This document shows positions 40,527-52,209 of a stretch of DNA of 64,000 nt, in pieces; positions within the stretch are counted from its first letter, which is position 1, and every line of letters starts with the position of its first letter. The position numbers and the translations under genes were made by a program. Under the pieces are notes generated by a model. It ran no database searches. It was not told the DNA's origin and saw only the letters and a program-made list of their open reading frames with translations. This DNA is from Paulinella micropora (taxonomy: Eukaryota; Cercozoa; Imbricatea; Euglyphida; Paulinellidae): assembly GCA_019918135.1 (NCBI GenBank), contig WBZZ01006928.1, positions 1-64,000 on the forward strand, read 5' to 3'.

Positions 40527-43500
40527 TGGGAGGGAAAACGACTGTTCGGATTTCTGCTAATTGGTTTGCTTGGTCTTGTAATATATTAAGTAAAGTTTTA
40601 TTTTCTTTTTCTAAATGATTGATTTTTTCTGATAATTGTTGAACTGCCTTAATTAAGGGCGCTATAAACTCAGGATAAGCAATCGTATAACTATAATCGC
40701 CAGTATCAACCATTTTGACGTCTTGTGGCTTGATACATTCTCCTTTCAATTCACATTCTGCTCTTTGCTTCTCACATGGAAACATAATAGGGGTTTTAGA
40801 TAATCCAGCAAAGTCTGACATATTTAATTCTCGTAGTATGTCATCTAATTCCTGTGCTATCATACCCATTCTCAGAGGTGTTTTGTTTTCAATCATACGA
40901 AAACTGACTGGATTTAGTTTATTAATCAATTCTAAACCAGGACATTCTTTAATATCTGTTTTTAATCTTCTATCAGAAGTCACATAAACATTTAGCGGAA
41001 CGACTAATTGACCATTGTCTGCTCTTAATGACATTTTACAAGCATTTGATGCGTTTTCCCATATGAAACCATTAGTTGAAGTATTATTCACTCTAAATCT
41101 GATAGCATGAGAGGTGAAATCGTTATTAAGTGCGGCGGGAGCAGTTCCTCCATTTAATGCTTTACCCGCCCCAGAAGATGCAATATAAATACCCCAATTA
41201 CTATCCGGTGTATCCCACATAAAAATTCCTTGTCCATTTCCTCCGTCTACGTTGTTTTGAATGGATAACTTACTTCCTCCATCTGCTACTAACATCGCAC
41301 TAGTATAAAAATTACTCTGAGCAATTAATGACTCACTCCCTCGCGCATAAAAATTTAAATCTTGATTTACGCTGCTTCCCGTAGCATATACTGAATTATA
41401 ACCAATTCCAACTCCTTGTGTCCCGTTGCCGTGTCTGAATTCAACACCCCCAGACGATGGGCCAAGATTAGCGGAAACATATAAACCTACTGGTGTAGCG
41501 TGAGACCCGCTTCTCGCTTCCCCCCTTATGTCTGCCGTGCTATTTACAACTGATATTCCCACATTAGCCGTAATTAATCCGCTGGTCGTTAATGTGGTTC
41601 CCGATACCCCAGCACTAGCCGTAATTAATCCGCTGGCTGTTAATGTGGTTCCTGTTAATCCAGCATTAGCCGTTATGGTTCCACTTGCTGTTATGGTTCC
41701 AGTAGTCGTTATTGCTCCGCTCGTTGTTAATGTGTAGCCTGCGATATTTCAAACATTCGTTATCATAATTAAATGTCTCATAATCAAAATACAAACTGGC
41801 TATACGTGGCTGACTTCTAAATGAAGTTCCTCCACTTCCAGTCTTATTTACTATGAAAATGACATATCTGGCAGTAGCATTTGAAGCGGGCGTATATGTT
41901 TTAGTTGATTGTGAAGCCCACGCCTCTCCGCTCCTGCTATCCCATAAAGTGTATGTAATGTTATCAGCACTTGTTCCTACATACCAAATGCTCGAGGTTG
42001 TTTCAATAAAGTTAGCGGACGAAGACCTAACATAATAATTTTTTATTTTGTATATCGCCCCTAAATCAATTTTTATATATTCGCCTGTGTATGGTGTTCC
42101 TCCCCATGTGTTCGTGGTTGCTGGTGTTCTTGAATAAACTCCTGTCGTGTCATTATAGTATATAGCAGTGCTCCAATAATCGTTCTGGTCGGCATTAAAA
42201 GCATAATATGCTGGATAGTATTCATTAGAAGCAGAAGCGACGAAAGGAGAAGGTAAAGAATTGATTGTCATAGTCTGCGGGGCTGTGTATAGAGTAAAAG
42301 CAGAAGCCCCATATTTTACATCCCCTGTCATTGTCCCGCCTGATAAAGCAAGAAAAGCCAGAGACCCTGTTGACTTTACCCAGTTTGTTCCATTGTATGT
42401 TAATAATTGACCATTTGCTGGTGTCGTTATTACTACATCGCTGTGTGCTTCTATGCTACCATCGGCTGGCACTTTCGCCTTATTCGCATCGTGCTCTGTA
42501 AACAAAGTCGAAACGACTCTACCATTTAACGAGCCCGTATTTGTAATATTTTGGCTATTCATGTTTAATCCGCCATTTGCCTTTATCTCCCCACTCGCCG
42601 TGAGTGTGGTTGTTGATACTCCCGCGCTTGCCGTTATTAATCCGTTTGTCCATAAAGTTCCATTAAGACCATTCAACGACATCAATAGTTGCTCCCCTGA
42701 ATTCTCCCATATAAAACCCATCGTAGCATAGTTAGCAACTCTACAACGAAAGCCATACAAAGCAAAATCATTTCCTGCTACTGCTAATGACCCGACCAAA
42801 CCTATTAAACTTTTACTCGCTCCGGGAGTTGCCATATAAATCCCCCAACTCGGATTGTCCGTATCCCAAAGAAATATGCATTGCCCATTTCCTCCATCTA
42901 CTTTATTTTGAATAGATAATTTACAACATCCATCCACTGTTAATAATCCGCTCGCTGTTAATGTAGTCGTTGATACTCCCGCATTCGCTTTTATCGCATT
43001 TGCCGTTAGTACTCCTGCTGTGCTTATATTCATCGCCTCAGACCATGTTATATTGTTTCCTGCCGTTATTCCTGATTTATAGCTAAAACTGAGTTTATTG
43101 TTTCCTTTTAATATTTGGAAATTTGAACCAGCATTACTTGATTTCCAGTTAGTGCCATCCCAATAAGAATCAAAGTTTAAGGTTATGTTGTCGTGCGACC
43201 AGTTTAATAATTGAAATGTGGGGTAAGCATCTGCCGTTGTTATCGCTTGTAAATGTGCCCCTCCGATATTGCTTGCCGTTCAGTATAATTCTAAGCTTCC
43301 TGTTGCCCCATTTGTTGATTTTGTTGTGTTTCCTATAATTATTGGTCTGCTTATTGTTGATATTAATGAAGTTGTTATTTTATCACTAAATGTTTTCGTT
43401 CCTGCTATTGTTTGGTCTGTTGTTAGTTTCACACAATTATCATCAACGTATTTTTTGTTAGCTATATGGTCTGCTAATGTTGGAACCAGATTAGTATCAA

Positions 43501-44545
43501 TTGAAATTTGATTGTTGAATGTTTTTGTTCCTGCTATCGTTTGGTCAGTTGTTAATTTCACACAATTATCATCAATGTATTTTTTGTTAGCTACATGGTC
43601 TGCTAATGTTGGAACCAGATTAGTACCCATTGAAATTTGGTTGTTGAATGTTTTCGTTCCTGCTATGGTTTGATCTCCTGTTAGTTTAACCACTGCAGCA
43701 TCAAGTGCAGAAACATCAATGCTGTCAACCGTGCCCACATTTGTCATGTTAAACCCTCCCAGTTTAGCGCTCCTGCCATATTAACGGTGCCGTCTAATCT
43801 CAGAAAAGGCGATGCCACATTTCTCCATTGTTCCGTGATATAAATAAGCAATTGATTATCTGCGGGTGTGCCAGTAACTAATACATCGCTGTGTGTATTA
43901 ATTGAACTATCCGCGGACACTTTCGCATTGTTCGCTATGTGTTCTGTTATCCAATCATCAACATCTTTTGCATTCAATAAATTAACTCCTGTTATGTTTA
44001 AATATCCACCCATACTAATATTGCCTGATTCATCAACATTTATCGGAAAGGTTTTATTTACCCAGTTTATAGAATTATATGTTAGATAGCTATTTGTGGC
44101 TATTGGTGCGGTTATAACTACATCAGATAGTGTGTTAATTGATCCGAGGTAGGTATTTCTCCATTTGCCATCTACATCATTATATGTTAAGTATTGGCCG
44201 ACCGTTTGTGCGAATATGTTTGTGTCTAACAGATTAACTAAGCTGGTTTGGTGCGGATTACTCGTATTAGAGCGGTGTTGAGTTGAGGTTTTAACCTCGT
44301 CGTTGTCACTCACTCATTGTTCTGTGTAGTATAAACTGCTTCCTTCTTTAATATCCCCCCGTGTTTTTGGTAGCCAGTCGTGTGTCAAATCGGCTGTCAG
44401 TGTAATAAAGATTTACGGAGTCGACATCTTCTGGTACTCTGTCTGTGTTTAAGCCCACTATGTTCGTGTTAGTTAAATCAAGGTTAATATTTAGACTATC
44501 AACAGCCAGCTCATTAAGACCTAATAAACTTTTGAATTGACTCAT
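40516..44545 (-). pseudogene. long tail/fibre-like protein with discoidin-like domain and S74 chaperone
   Basis: About 1,340 codons are read in four or five frames. N-terminal: FNINLDLTNTNI-like repeats, then SLVNLLDTN and DVVITAP repeats. Two full 43-residue tandem copies of KLTxDQTIAGTKTFNNQI...VDDNCV (about 43383-43692) follow, typical of phage tail fibres. Next is a galactose-binding/discoidin-like segment (YYPAYYAFNADQNDYWSTAIYYN, YIKIDLGAIYKIKNYYVRS; about 41780-42270). A 30-residue module, LSIQNxVDGGNGQ...WDT...WGIY, occurs twice (about 42850 and 41230). The C-terminus is an intramolecular chaperone of the S74 peptidase type (VTSDRRLKTDI, with the Ser and Lys of the self-cleavage site) plus a coiled coil. 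Breaks fall near 44330, 43745, 43265 and 41740. Confidence 0.75.
43383..43692 (-). repeat. 129-bp tandem repeat in the fibre gene
   Basis: Two full copies and a third partial copy of a 129-bp unit encode a 43-residue fibre repeat. The third copy diverges after TKTF. Confidence 0.7.
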
Positions 44546-44624
44546 TATTATATTTGTCAAAAAATTATTTATTAATAAAAACTAAATAATATTATTTTGT
44601 ATATTAATATAAACAAGTCATAAA

Positions 44625-44792
44625 ATGCAGAGAGGTAATAGAGAGGTCGCGATGAAGAATCTTGAAAAGGGTTGGGAGGTGAAGAAGAAGCAGGCTAAGC
44701 AAAGAAAGATTGAAAGGGCTAAGGAACTGCTCGCGGAGGAAGAGGTGAAGAATGTAAAAGAAATACTAAGAAGCAGTTGGCGAGGGATATGA
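44625..44792 (+). CDS. short Lys/Glu-rich PLV protein
   Basis: A 55-codon frame starts at an ATG shortly after the divergent transcription start region (44550-44620, AT-rich). It is almost entirely Lys, Glu, Arg and Ala (WEVKKKQAKQRKIERAKELL) and probably forms a helix or coiled coil. A frameshift near 44765 would extend it by another 15 codons. No family is recognised. Confidence 0.35.
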   Translation: MQRGNREVAMKNLEKGWEVKKKQAKQRKIERAKELLAEEEVKNVKEILRSSWRGI

Positions 44793-44889
44793 TAGATGGT
44801 AGAGATGGTGAGTAGATTGAAGAAAGCAGTGAAAGTGAAGAAGAGGTCGAACAGGACTTTGTAGATATTGTTGCACGACGTGTTGCAGT

Positions 44890-45099
44890 ATGAAACTTAA
44901 GACTAAACAGAAGAAAAAGAGAATGGTAAAAAAGAAAGTGGAAGAAGAAAGTGAGGATAATGAAAGTTCTGAGGAAGAAGAGGAAGGGCCTAAGCCGAAG
45001 AAAGGAAAGGGCAAGAAGTCAAACATATCAGTTAATGTTTACAATCAACAACCTGAAAAAGCGAAAAAAGAAAATAATGATACATCTAAGATATTTTAA
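44890..45099 (+). CDS. short charged PLV protein
   Basis: This 69-residue protein has a basic N-terminus (KLKTKQKKKRMVKKK), then an acidic Ser/Glu stretch and a Lys/Gly stretch. It is likely disordered, possibly DNA-binding. It precedes the F-box/zinc-finger gene on the same strand. No family is recognised. Confidence 0.35.
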   Translation: MKLKTKQKKKRMVKKKVEEESEDNESSEEEEEGPKPKKGKGKKSNISVNVYNQQPEKAKKENNDTSKIF

Positions 45100-45112
45100 A
45101 ATTCTAATATAG

Positions 45113-45370
45113 ATGAACAAGATAAAGAACCTACCGTTAGATGTTCGTTTACACATTATGGACTATTTATATAATCATCGTGATTACGACTTCAATAGTT
45201 GCTATGTGTGTGGATTAACTCTGTGTTTAGCGAACAGACAGATTACAGCAATTGATGATACATTCGACTGATTTTATACTTACGAGTTTTGTTCTAATTA
45301 TTGTTTTGAACTAGAAAAAAAACAAAGATTAATATATAGAGATAAAGCATTAGGTGTCATTAAGTATTAG
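45113..45370 (+). pseudogene. F-box-like / FCS-type zinc-finger protein with in-frame TGA
   Basis: The frame has 86 codons from ATG 45113-45115 to TAG 45368-45370. It begins IKNLPLDVRLHIMDYLYNH, an F-box-like start, followed by CYVCG (CxxC). After a TGA at 45269-45271 the same frame goes on with FYTYEFCSNYCFELEKKQRL, an FCSxxC-type second half of a zinc finger. The CxxC...FCSxxC order implies that the TGA interrupts one small protein; Trp would fit there. Otherwise the frame is intact. It lies directly upstream of the integrase remnant. Confidence 0.45.
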
Positions 45371-45399
45371 AACCTTCCGGGTCGTAGGGTGTCCCTACA

Positions 45400-46333
45400 A
45401 TGGACGACGAATTACAAGAACTGAAAGATCAACAGGCATTAGAATTACATTTTCAGAAAAAACAAAGTAAGAAATGGAATACGATATGAGCTGATGAACC
45501 ATTGAAACAAGTGTTCGTAGATTTAGCGGATATGTCTAAGTTAAAAGATAAACTAGGTAATAAAAATATGTATTTCTGTTGGTTTGGATTGATAATAATA
45601 GTAGATTTTTAGAAGTTAGACCGCTAAAAAATAAAACTGCGAATGAAGTATATACTGGTTTGAAATCTATTCCATATATCCCAGAAATCATTACAACAGA
45701 TAGCAGTGGAGAATACAAAGGAGCAGTTAATAAATATTTTGATGAACATAACATTGAACACAGAACAGTTGAAGTAGGAGACCACAAAGCACTTGCGATA
45801 GTCGACAGAGTTATTAGAACTATTAGAAGGTGGCTTGACATACTATTTGAAACTAATGGGAACTTTGACTGGTCTCATACATTGATGACATAGCCAAAGC
45901 TTACAACATGAGGTTTCATCCAACAATCAAAGCTAGACTAATTGATGTATTGAAAGGAAAAGCTACTAATAAACAAAAAATTGAAAGAGATGAAAGTATT
46001 AACGAATTTGAACCTGGCGATAGGGTAAGACGAGAAGTTCAACGAAATCTATTTTCAAAAGGCGGACGAACTTAGTCAAAGCAGATATATACGGTTTTGG
46101 GTAGAAATTGATTTAAGATTGTGCTATCTAATAAAGAACTAGTTAGCCCCCATGAGTTATTAAAGACTAAGTTTGAAAAACCAGTTGACGATCAAAAGCA
46201 AATTAACGAACAAGTTCAAGAGATAACGAAGGAGAAGAAAATAAAGCAACAGTTAAAAAAAGAAGACATACAACCAGAAAACATAATTGAAACCAAACGA
46301 CACAAAAAGAAAAAGATAATTTTAGAATTGTAG
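45400..46333 (+). pseudogene. rve integrase of Polinton type, broken
   Basis: Frame fragments give QVFVDLADMSKL (first catalytic Asp), VWIDNNSRFLEVRPLKNKTANEVY, EIITTDSSGEYKGAVNKYF (second Asp) and GDHKALAIVDRVIRTIRRWL, where the third catalytic residue, normally Glu, is Asp. After a frameshift near 45885 come DDIAKAYNMRFHPTIKARLIDVLKG and EFEPGDRVRREV, the C-terminal beta-barrel region, then a Lys-rich tail ending at TAG 46333. An in-frame TGA lies at 45487-45489 and other shifts near 45570 and 46065. Polinton and virophage integrases insert the element into host DNA; this copy is inactive. Confidence 0.75.
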
Positions 46334-46335
46334 TA

Positions 46336-47030
46336 TTTCCCTAAAATAATAAAAATGGTCATCGCAATGCGGTATGTCGTAAAGTGCGGACGAATTTGCC
46401 GTTTCTTTATTTTTTTGCACGAATGCTCAGAATTTTGAGCAAATGAGCAAATGTTTTTTCGATCTGCCTCGTTTTCTGTCTGTGGGGATACGTGAAAAAA
46501 CATGGTAAAACGATGAAATCTCTTAATACGACAGACTTTGTAAAAAATCGTCTGCGATAGGAAAATTCAAAACGAGGGGGGTGTTGGGACCTTAGAAACA
46601 ACCCCCCTCTCGTTTGTCCTTTTTTGGTGAGAGGATATTCCCCACAGGTTTTCGTTGAGGGTGTGAAGCCCGCATTAGAGTGTTCGGCCGAGAGGAGAGA
46701 GTATTCCTGCCTTTTTATTGTTAGTTGAGGACATAGCGTTGCAAAAGAACCTGGATAGGCAGTAGGACAGAGTGTTCCTAGTAGCATCGATAGTCGACAG
46801 TGTCTACAGTGTTTTCGTGCCATAGCGTCATTTGTTGTTTGTTGTATCACTTGTTTTGTATTATGTGTAAGCTTACTGCTTGTGGATGATTTGATTTACT
46901 CTTATCCCTTTTATATGACACTTATGTTTGGTTTTGATGTAGTATTTGCGTGATAACTGCGTCATATCTTGCTTGTTGTTGTCGTTTATGTTAATGGCTT
47001 CGACCGGATATAATGCAAGCTAACATGCAA
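46336..47030. other. intergenic region without recognised genes
   Basis: It holds moderately AT-rich unique sequence with ACCCCCCTCTCG and TCTCTCGGCCG patches. A 147-codon minus-strand frame (46407-46850) has no coding-like features. No terminal repeat matching the PLV start was seen. Confidence 0.3.
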
Positions 47031-48200
47031 GCTAAGTCTAAAGGTTTTAAAAATTGATGGGAGTAGCATGGCAATGAAAGATTTTAATGTATTTTAACTA
47101 TTTTAAACAAAAAAATGTAAAAAAATTTGAATTTCTAGCCGTTACAACTGTTTTTCGACCGTTATGTATATTTTGGCTACATTGTGGTTTGGGCTTGTCT
47201 GAGCTTGGTTTTTCTTTGTTTTTATGTTGTTTTACATCAAAATCAACGTAATTATATTTAGTTTATTAAATTCTAATGATATTACTTCAAATTCAAATTC
47301 AAATGTGACTAGAAATTTTCAAGTTGGTTACTGGTGGCAGCCACTCACTTGTAATTGTTATACATACTCACTGACTACTTGAACTAATCATGAAATTATA
47401 TTAATACTAGTTTTTTTAGCATATTTAAAATGTTTTTGAAGCATAAAACCGGTGCGGAAGCTTAGATTTCAGAGTCAGTGACTGTGTTGTACACTAGTCC
47501 GGCACTGTGACACTAAGACTACTTGCCACTTAAGCTAAGTCTAAAGGTTTTGAAAATTGATGGGAGTAGCATGAAAATGAAAGATTTTAATGTATTTTAA
47601 CTATTTTAAACAAAAAAGTTTTAAAAAAATTGAATTTCTAGCAGTTACAACTGTTTTTCGACCGTTAGCTATATTTTGGCTAGATTGTGGTTTTGGCTTG
47701 TCTGAGCTTGGTTTTTCTTAGTTTTTATGTTGTTTTACATCAAAATCAACGTAATTATATTTAATTGATTAAATTCTAATGATATTACTTCAAATTCAAA
47801 TTCAAATTCAAATGTGACTAGAAATTTTCAAGTTGGTTACTGGTGGCAGCCATTCACTTATAGTCGTTATACATACTCACATACTACTTGAACTATGCAT
47901 GAAATTATTATATATTAATACTAGCTTGTTCAGCATATTTACAATGTTTTTGAAGCATAAAACCGGTACCGAAGCTGACACTTCAACTTGGTTGAGAGAC
48001 ACTGTTTTACACTAGTCACTCCGTCACTGGCAGATACTAACTTGAGACTACTTGCCACTCACTTGTAATCGTTAGTGATACATATTTAATACTCACTTCC
48101 TACTTGAAGTATGCATGAAATTATATTAATACGAGTTTGTTTAGCATATTTATTAATATAATGTTTTTGAAGCATAAAACCGGTGCGGAAGCTTAGAAAT
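47031..48200. repeat. ~500-bp satellite, two copies and a partial third
   Basis: Copies begin AGCTAAGTCTAAAGG at 47031 and 47533 and run about 500 bases each. A partial third copy (CTTGCCACTCACTTGTAAT to ACCGGTGCGGAAGCTTAGA) is at about 48050-48197. Each copy includes a CAAATT microsatellite and ends with GAAGCATAAAACCGGTNCGGAAGCT. Confidence 0.8.
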
Positions 48201-48287
48201 GACGTTTATGCGCCTAGTCATAAAAGTTACTACTTAGTCACAAGTATTAGTGTCAGTGACTTGTGGAAAGACTATATAGAAAATATA

Positions 48288-49259
48288 CTACATTATCGTG
48301 TAATTTTGATGATCGTCCGGTCTTATGACATGGGGGTGAACATAAACCTCAAGTGCCTCATGCACGATGGCTATCTTTTTGTGATCCATCGCTAGACTCA
48401 GCTCATAAGCCTCATAAGAGTCAGTAGCGTTAATGGGATCAATATCACTCTCCTCTCCTCTTTTTACTCCATATATCACTCGCCGTGCGGCGCAATCAAT
48501 CACAGCCCCCATCGTAGCCAATTGGTCATACGACAGTAATATTGATCCGTGGTAACCGGGGACGACATAAAGGTCCATGCGGTATACTCGTGCGGATTTT
48601 AATTTAAAGGTTAGTGTGATGATGCCCGTGATGACCGTCCGGCTACTAACTCCCTTCAAAGCGCCCGTCGAATTTTTCATATTTACGTCCACCCAATCCC
48701 GGTATCGATTTAAGAACTTCCGGCCGACAATATTAATATTCGCCATCGTATCATTACCAACTTTTAATACAGTTTTCAAAGTTTCACAATAAAGTTCTGT
48801 ATAACACAAAGCATCGGGCCTGTGTAGATTTGCTGCGAGAACAAGAACTTTGCGTTCCAAATTTTGGAGTCTTGTCTCCAAGTCTTTCATCTCCTCCTTC
48901 TTCTCCTCTTGTTTCCCCTCACTAACGTTTTTACTATTCAGCGGTATCGGTGCGTTTACTATGTCAGTGATATTGACTTGTGGCACTTGAGTGCACTTAT
49001 TGTCTTTTTTCTCGCCGCCCGCCGCGATCGCTGACATTGAGTCTGTTCGTAATTGTTTGCTTGGCCGAGGCGATACGCCTAGTTTCGCCTTCCTATTTGC
49101 ATCAGTTATCATTGGTAATCGTGATGTGTGAACGGGTATGAGGCTACCTTGGGGCTGCAGCCTCTGTATACCCACATCTTTGCTCTCACACAGAGGAAGT
49201 GTTGGCCCAGTCTGCACAACAGCATTAGAAAACACTGTGAATTTAGGGTTAAAGTTCAC
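48288..49259 (-). pseudogene. retroelement retropepsin-like protease domain
   Basis: The second half has the retropepsin fold pattern: VLKVGNDTMANINIVGRKFL, LKGVSSRTVITGIITLTFKL and YVVPGYHGSILLSYDQLATMGAVID. The active site reads DTM where DTG or DSG is expected, so activity is doubtful. The first half is Gln/Thr/Ser-rich gag tail plus a Glu/Lys coiled coil (KQEEKKEEMKDLETRLQNLERKVL). No reverse transcriptase or integrase follows; the sequence ends near the satellite, so the element is 3'-truncated. The type (Gypsy or other LTR class) cannot be decided. Confidence 0.55.
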
Positions 49260-49292
49260 GGTTTTCTCCTTCCTCTCTCCTTCCCCCTTCTG

Positions 49293-52070
49293 TCATTCCA
49301 CCACCTCGAATCGATTACCTTGAGTAGCGTCCGGGTAGGATGACGGATCGGTGTCCGAGGCAGTGTTATAAGCCTTACCTCGACCGAAGTTTGGGTTGGA
49401 GCTTGCCCATGAGCCTCCTAGTCCTCTAGGTGGGGGGGCTGGAGCCCGAAAAGCTCTTCCTCCATGAGGATTAAATCCCCGACCTCCTCTTCCTCTATAA
49501 GGGGTTCCCTGCCACCTCGAGGCTCCTTCCATGCTCCTCCTCCTCGTCCTGCTCCTCCTCCTCCTCGTCCTTCTCCTCCTCCTCCTCGTCCTCTTTGAGA
49601 GGCTTCTTTGTTCTTTTGTCTCTCCCTTTCCTCCTTCTTCTTCTCCATCCTCTTCATATAGGCAATAATTGCCTCTCTTAACTCGTCGTCATCACACTGA
49701 TTGGCATACCAGCCTTCGTTCGTAGAGGCAGTCTGAAGCAGCCGGAAAAGGCCCAGTTCATGGCCTTCCGTCTTACTTAGAAAGTTAGCCCTTGCTATTG
49801 GGTTCTGCCTGTCATGATTGAAAGAGCATTCTCTGTGCTCCATCTCTGCCTTACACGGCAAGCCCGCGAACCACCTCCAGCATGAGACCTTAAGGTCTGG
49901 CTCTCTCTGTCTCTTCCAACCGGCAACTCGGTTTGTGTACGTGGCTTGTGCGCCAACAGGTACACCGCCTGCCTGTGCCATGTGTGCCTCCGTGACTGTG
50001 TCCAAGTGAGAACATGCACTCATAACTTCTTGGAACAGTGCTGCCGCAGCAGCGTTTCGAACCGTAGCTTCGAACACGTGTGTCTCGAGGAAGTTATTGG
50101 ACTTCACTGTACTAAACGTCGGGCATTGTTGTAATACTATGAGTTGAGTAAGTTTGCTCGGGTGCACTGAGTGCAATGCCGAAAAAAAATAGAGAATGAT
50201 CGGCTTGCGGCCATAGAATAACCCATAGGAGGAAACTACCTCCGTAAGGGTCGCCGCCAAGCTAGCCGCACTCCTCAAACTCATCGCCACTGTCTCAAAT
50301 ATTTCAAATCCTATTAGAGTACCAGTGCAGAGATGCTGGTATCCATGAGATTGAAAATATGAAATGAGTGTGGCCACCGCCAGTTCACACTGAGCGTCTA
50401 GGCCTGTTGCATTGTTTCTCTTAAACTCCTCCTTCTTTCTCAAAACCTTGTACTGTGTTAGATCGAATCCTTCTGAGACTAAAGATTGATCAAAAACAGT
50501 AACAAGAGCTTCATATTCCTGAGTTTCGTCACAAGGAAAAGCCTTCATGCAGGCATTGATCTCTTTGAGCTTGTTCAGAAGCGAAGCATCAGAGTCTTTG
50601 TCTGGCGTAGAGCATGAGACTTGCCACTCCTGCTTTCTTCCCTTGAAGGCATTTATGATCTTTTGTCTGTCCTTCTTCTCAGTGTTTGTGACCACCACCG
50701 TAGTTGAGCCCGGGGGTGTAGGGGCTGGTGGGCAGGAGCTGGTGGGGGAAGATATGCCGGAGGGGGTGCCCTTGCACAACTCACTGTTGCTTTCATTCTT
50801 TCCAGTCTCATCTTCTTCTCGAACTCCTCGTTCTCTTTCGCCTTCTTCTTCTCAGATATCAACAGCTTTTGAGCATGAGTGATGAAGGCCGCCAACTCAG
50901 AAGCAGATCTGAGAAAATTATATTTCTCCACATAATATTATTGTTCGACACCTGCTTTATTGACGACCGGTGGTGCAGCTGTGGTTGTTTTAAGGACAGA
51001 GTGATCCTTGGTAGGAATCCATCTCTTCCACGCCTGCTTGTGCAGTAACGCACCCACCAACAGTCTGAGCTTGGTCAGTATCCTGTCGGTCTTATCTAAC
51101 TCATCAACCACAGGATGAATTTCTCCTGCTGCCTTAATGTTTTTCTCCATCTCATTCTTCCCCTCCTCCAAAGCCTTCATTTCAGTCGTAAAAAATTGGA
51201 ATACGCCATTCAAGTTTTTTGAACCTAGAATGGTCTTCATTTTGCTATATCGACTGCCTCCTGACCAGTCGCGAGGAGTCTGGCCCTTGCCCTTGGGTTT
51301 GCGTACTGGAGGTAGCCCTCACACCGTGGGCCGTACGAACGTTCCCAAATCAGAGCTTGGGTGTACACCCCAAAGATAGCATCAAGTAGTTCAAGTTGGG
51401 TATGTGAATCCCCAAACTTGATATGCTGCACCTTCTTTCTCTCTTCTTGATTGGAGACCAGTTTGCCTAGGAGTTGTGCTGTGTTTGATAATGGGATATA
51501 GACATCCCTTCTAGTACGACTCCTCTCTCTTCTTTCTTAAATCATGAGGGATCCACACATAAGTGTCCTTCTCCGCCCCCATCGTGTTATCAAAATCTTC
51601 TTTAGAGAGGTCATAGTGGGCTTGTACCCACTGTTGTTCCTCTACTGTGATCTCCTCCCCTTCAATATTAATCAAGTCGATCATTTGTCGTCCTCCTCCT
51701 GTGTGGGCAGGTGGTATGGGATTACCATATGCTCCACTGCTCTCTTCTTGTTCAAGTCCTCCTCCTCCTTCATCTTCGTCTCTTTCATATTCTCTTACAT
51801 CCTCCCAGCTCTCTTCTACTCCTCCTTCTCCTCCTTCATTCCCTCTCCCTCCTCCTCCTCCTACTCCTACTCCTACTCCTATTGTTACTCTTCGTCTATT
51901 AATCTCTGTTCCTCTACCTACTCCTCCTCCTCCTGCGTCTTCTTCTTCTTGTCCTCCTCCATCATCCGATCATCTCCTCCTTCATTCAATCCTCCTCCTT
52001 CTTGTTGCATTAGCTCTTCTTGTTCTTGTGATTCCAAATATTCACTCACCTCGGTGGTCTCTGTCGACAT
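49293..52070 (-). pseudogene. retroelement gag-like gene with RGG repeats and CCCH finger
   Basis: A run of minus-strand frames starts at ATG 52068-52070 (MSTETTEVSEYLES, acidic). After several frameshifts come helical segments (51237-51431, 50938-51240) and the long frame at 49418-50779. That frame has a helical gag-like core, then CWRWFAGLPCKAEMEHRECSFNH (C-x8-C-x8-C-x3-H) at about 49818-49888, a CCCH-type zinc finger likely to bind RNA. The tail is RGG/GR-rich; the correct tail appears to be the other frame (49293-49532, PYRGRGGRGFNPHGGR), reached by a frameshift in a GGA repeat near 49530. The retropepsin-like domain follows directly, which supports identification as gag. Confidence 0.5.
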
Positions 52071-52209
52071 GGTGTCGTATTAGTAAATAACAGGATGACA
52101 GTGTCAGCTCCTATGTTATGTTTTCGTTCGTTTGAGTTCTGTTCCTCCTTCAGTCGACTGACTAGTGAAGAGAGAAACTAAGAGAGGATAGAGTGAGATC
52201 CTCTTTCCT

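Larger units (their letters stand above)
39145..46335. mobile_element. decayed Polinton-like virus (PLV) remnant
   Basis: An AT-rich block has a gene set typical of Polinton-like viruses or virophages: packaging ATPase, long fibre, small membrane protein and rve integrase. Genes before about 44.6 kb lie on the minus strand and those after on the plus strand, so transcription diverges from about 44.58 kb. The ATPase is cut at its C-terminal side at 39145, and no major or minor capsid, protease or polymerase gene is present. Terminal inverted repeats were not found. Confidence 0.65.

Noticed and set aside
43744-43747. ATGA stop-start overlap in the fibre region as coupled genes
   Set aside because: Fibre repeats continue across the site, so a frameshift within one gene is more likely than two coupled genes.
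46407-46850. 147-codon minus-strand open frame
   Set aside because: No domain, no coding-like composition, and the start falls in a non-conserved region; it could be chance.
51544-52090. Plus-strand Ser/Tyr/Pro-rich frames
   Set aside because: They are antisense to the acidic start of the gag-like gene; composition reflects GGA/GAA repeats.
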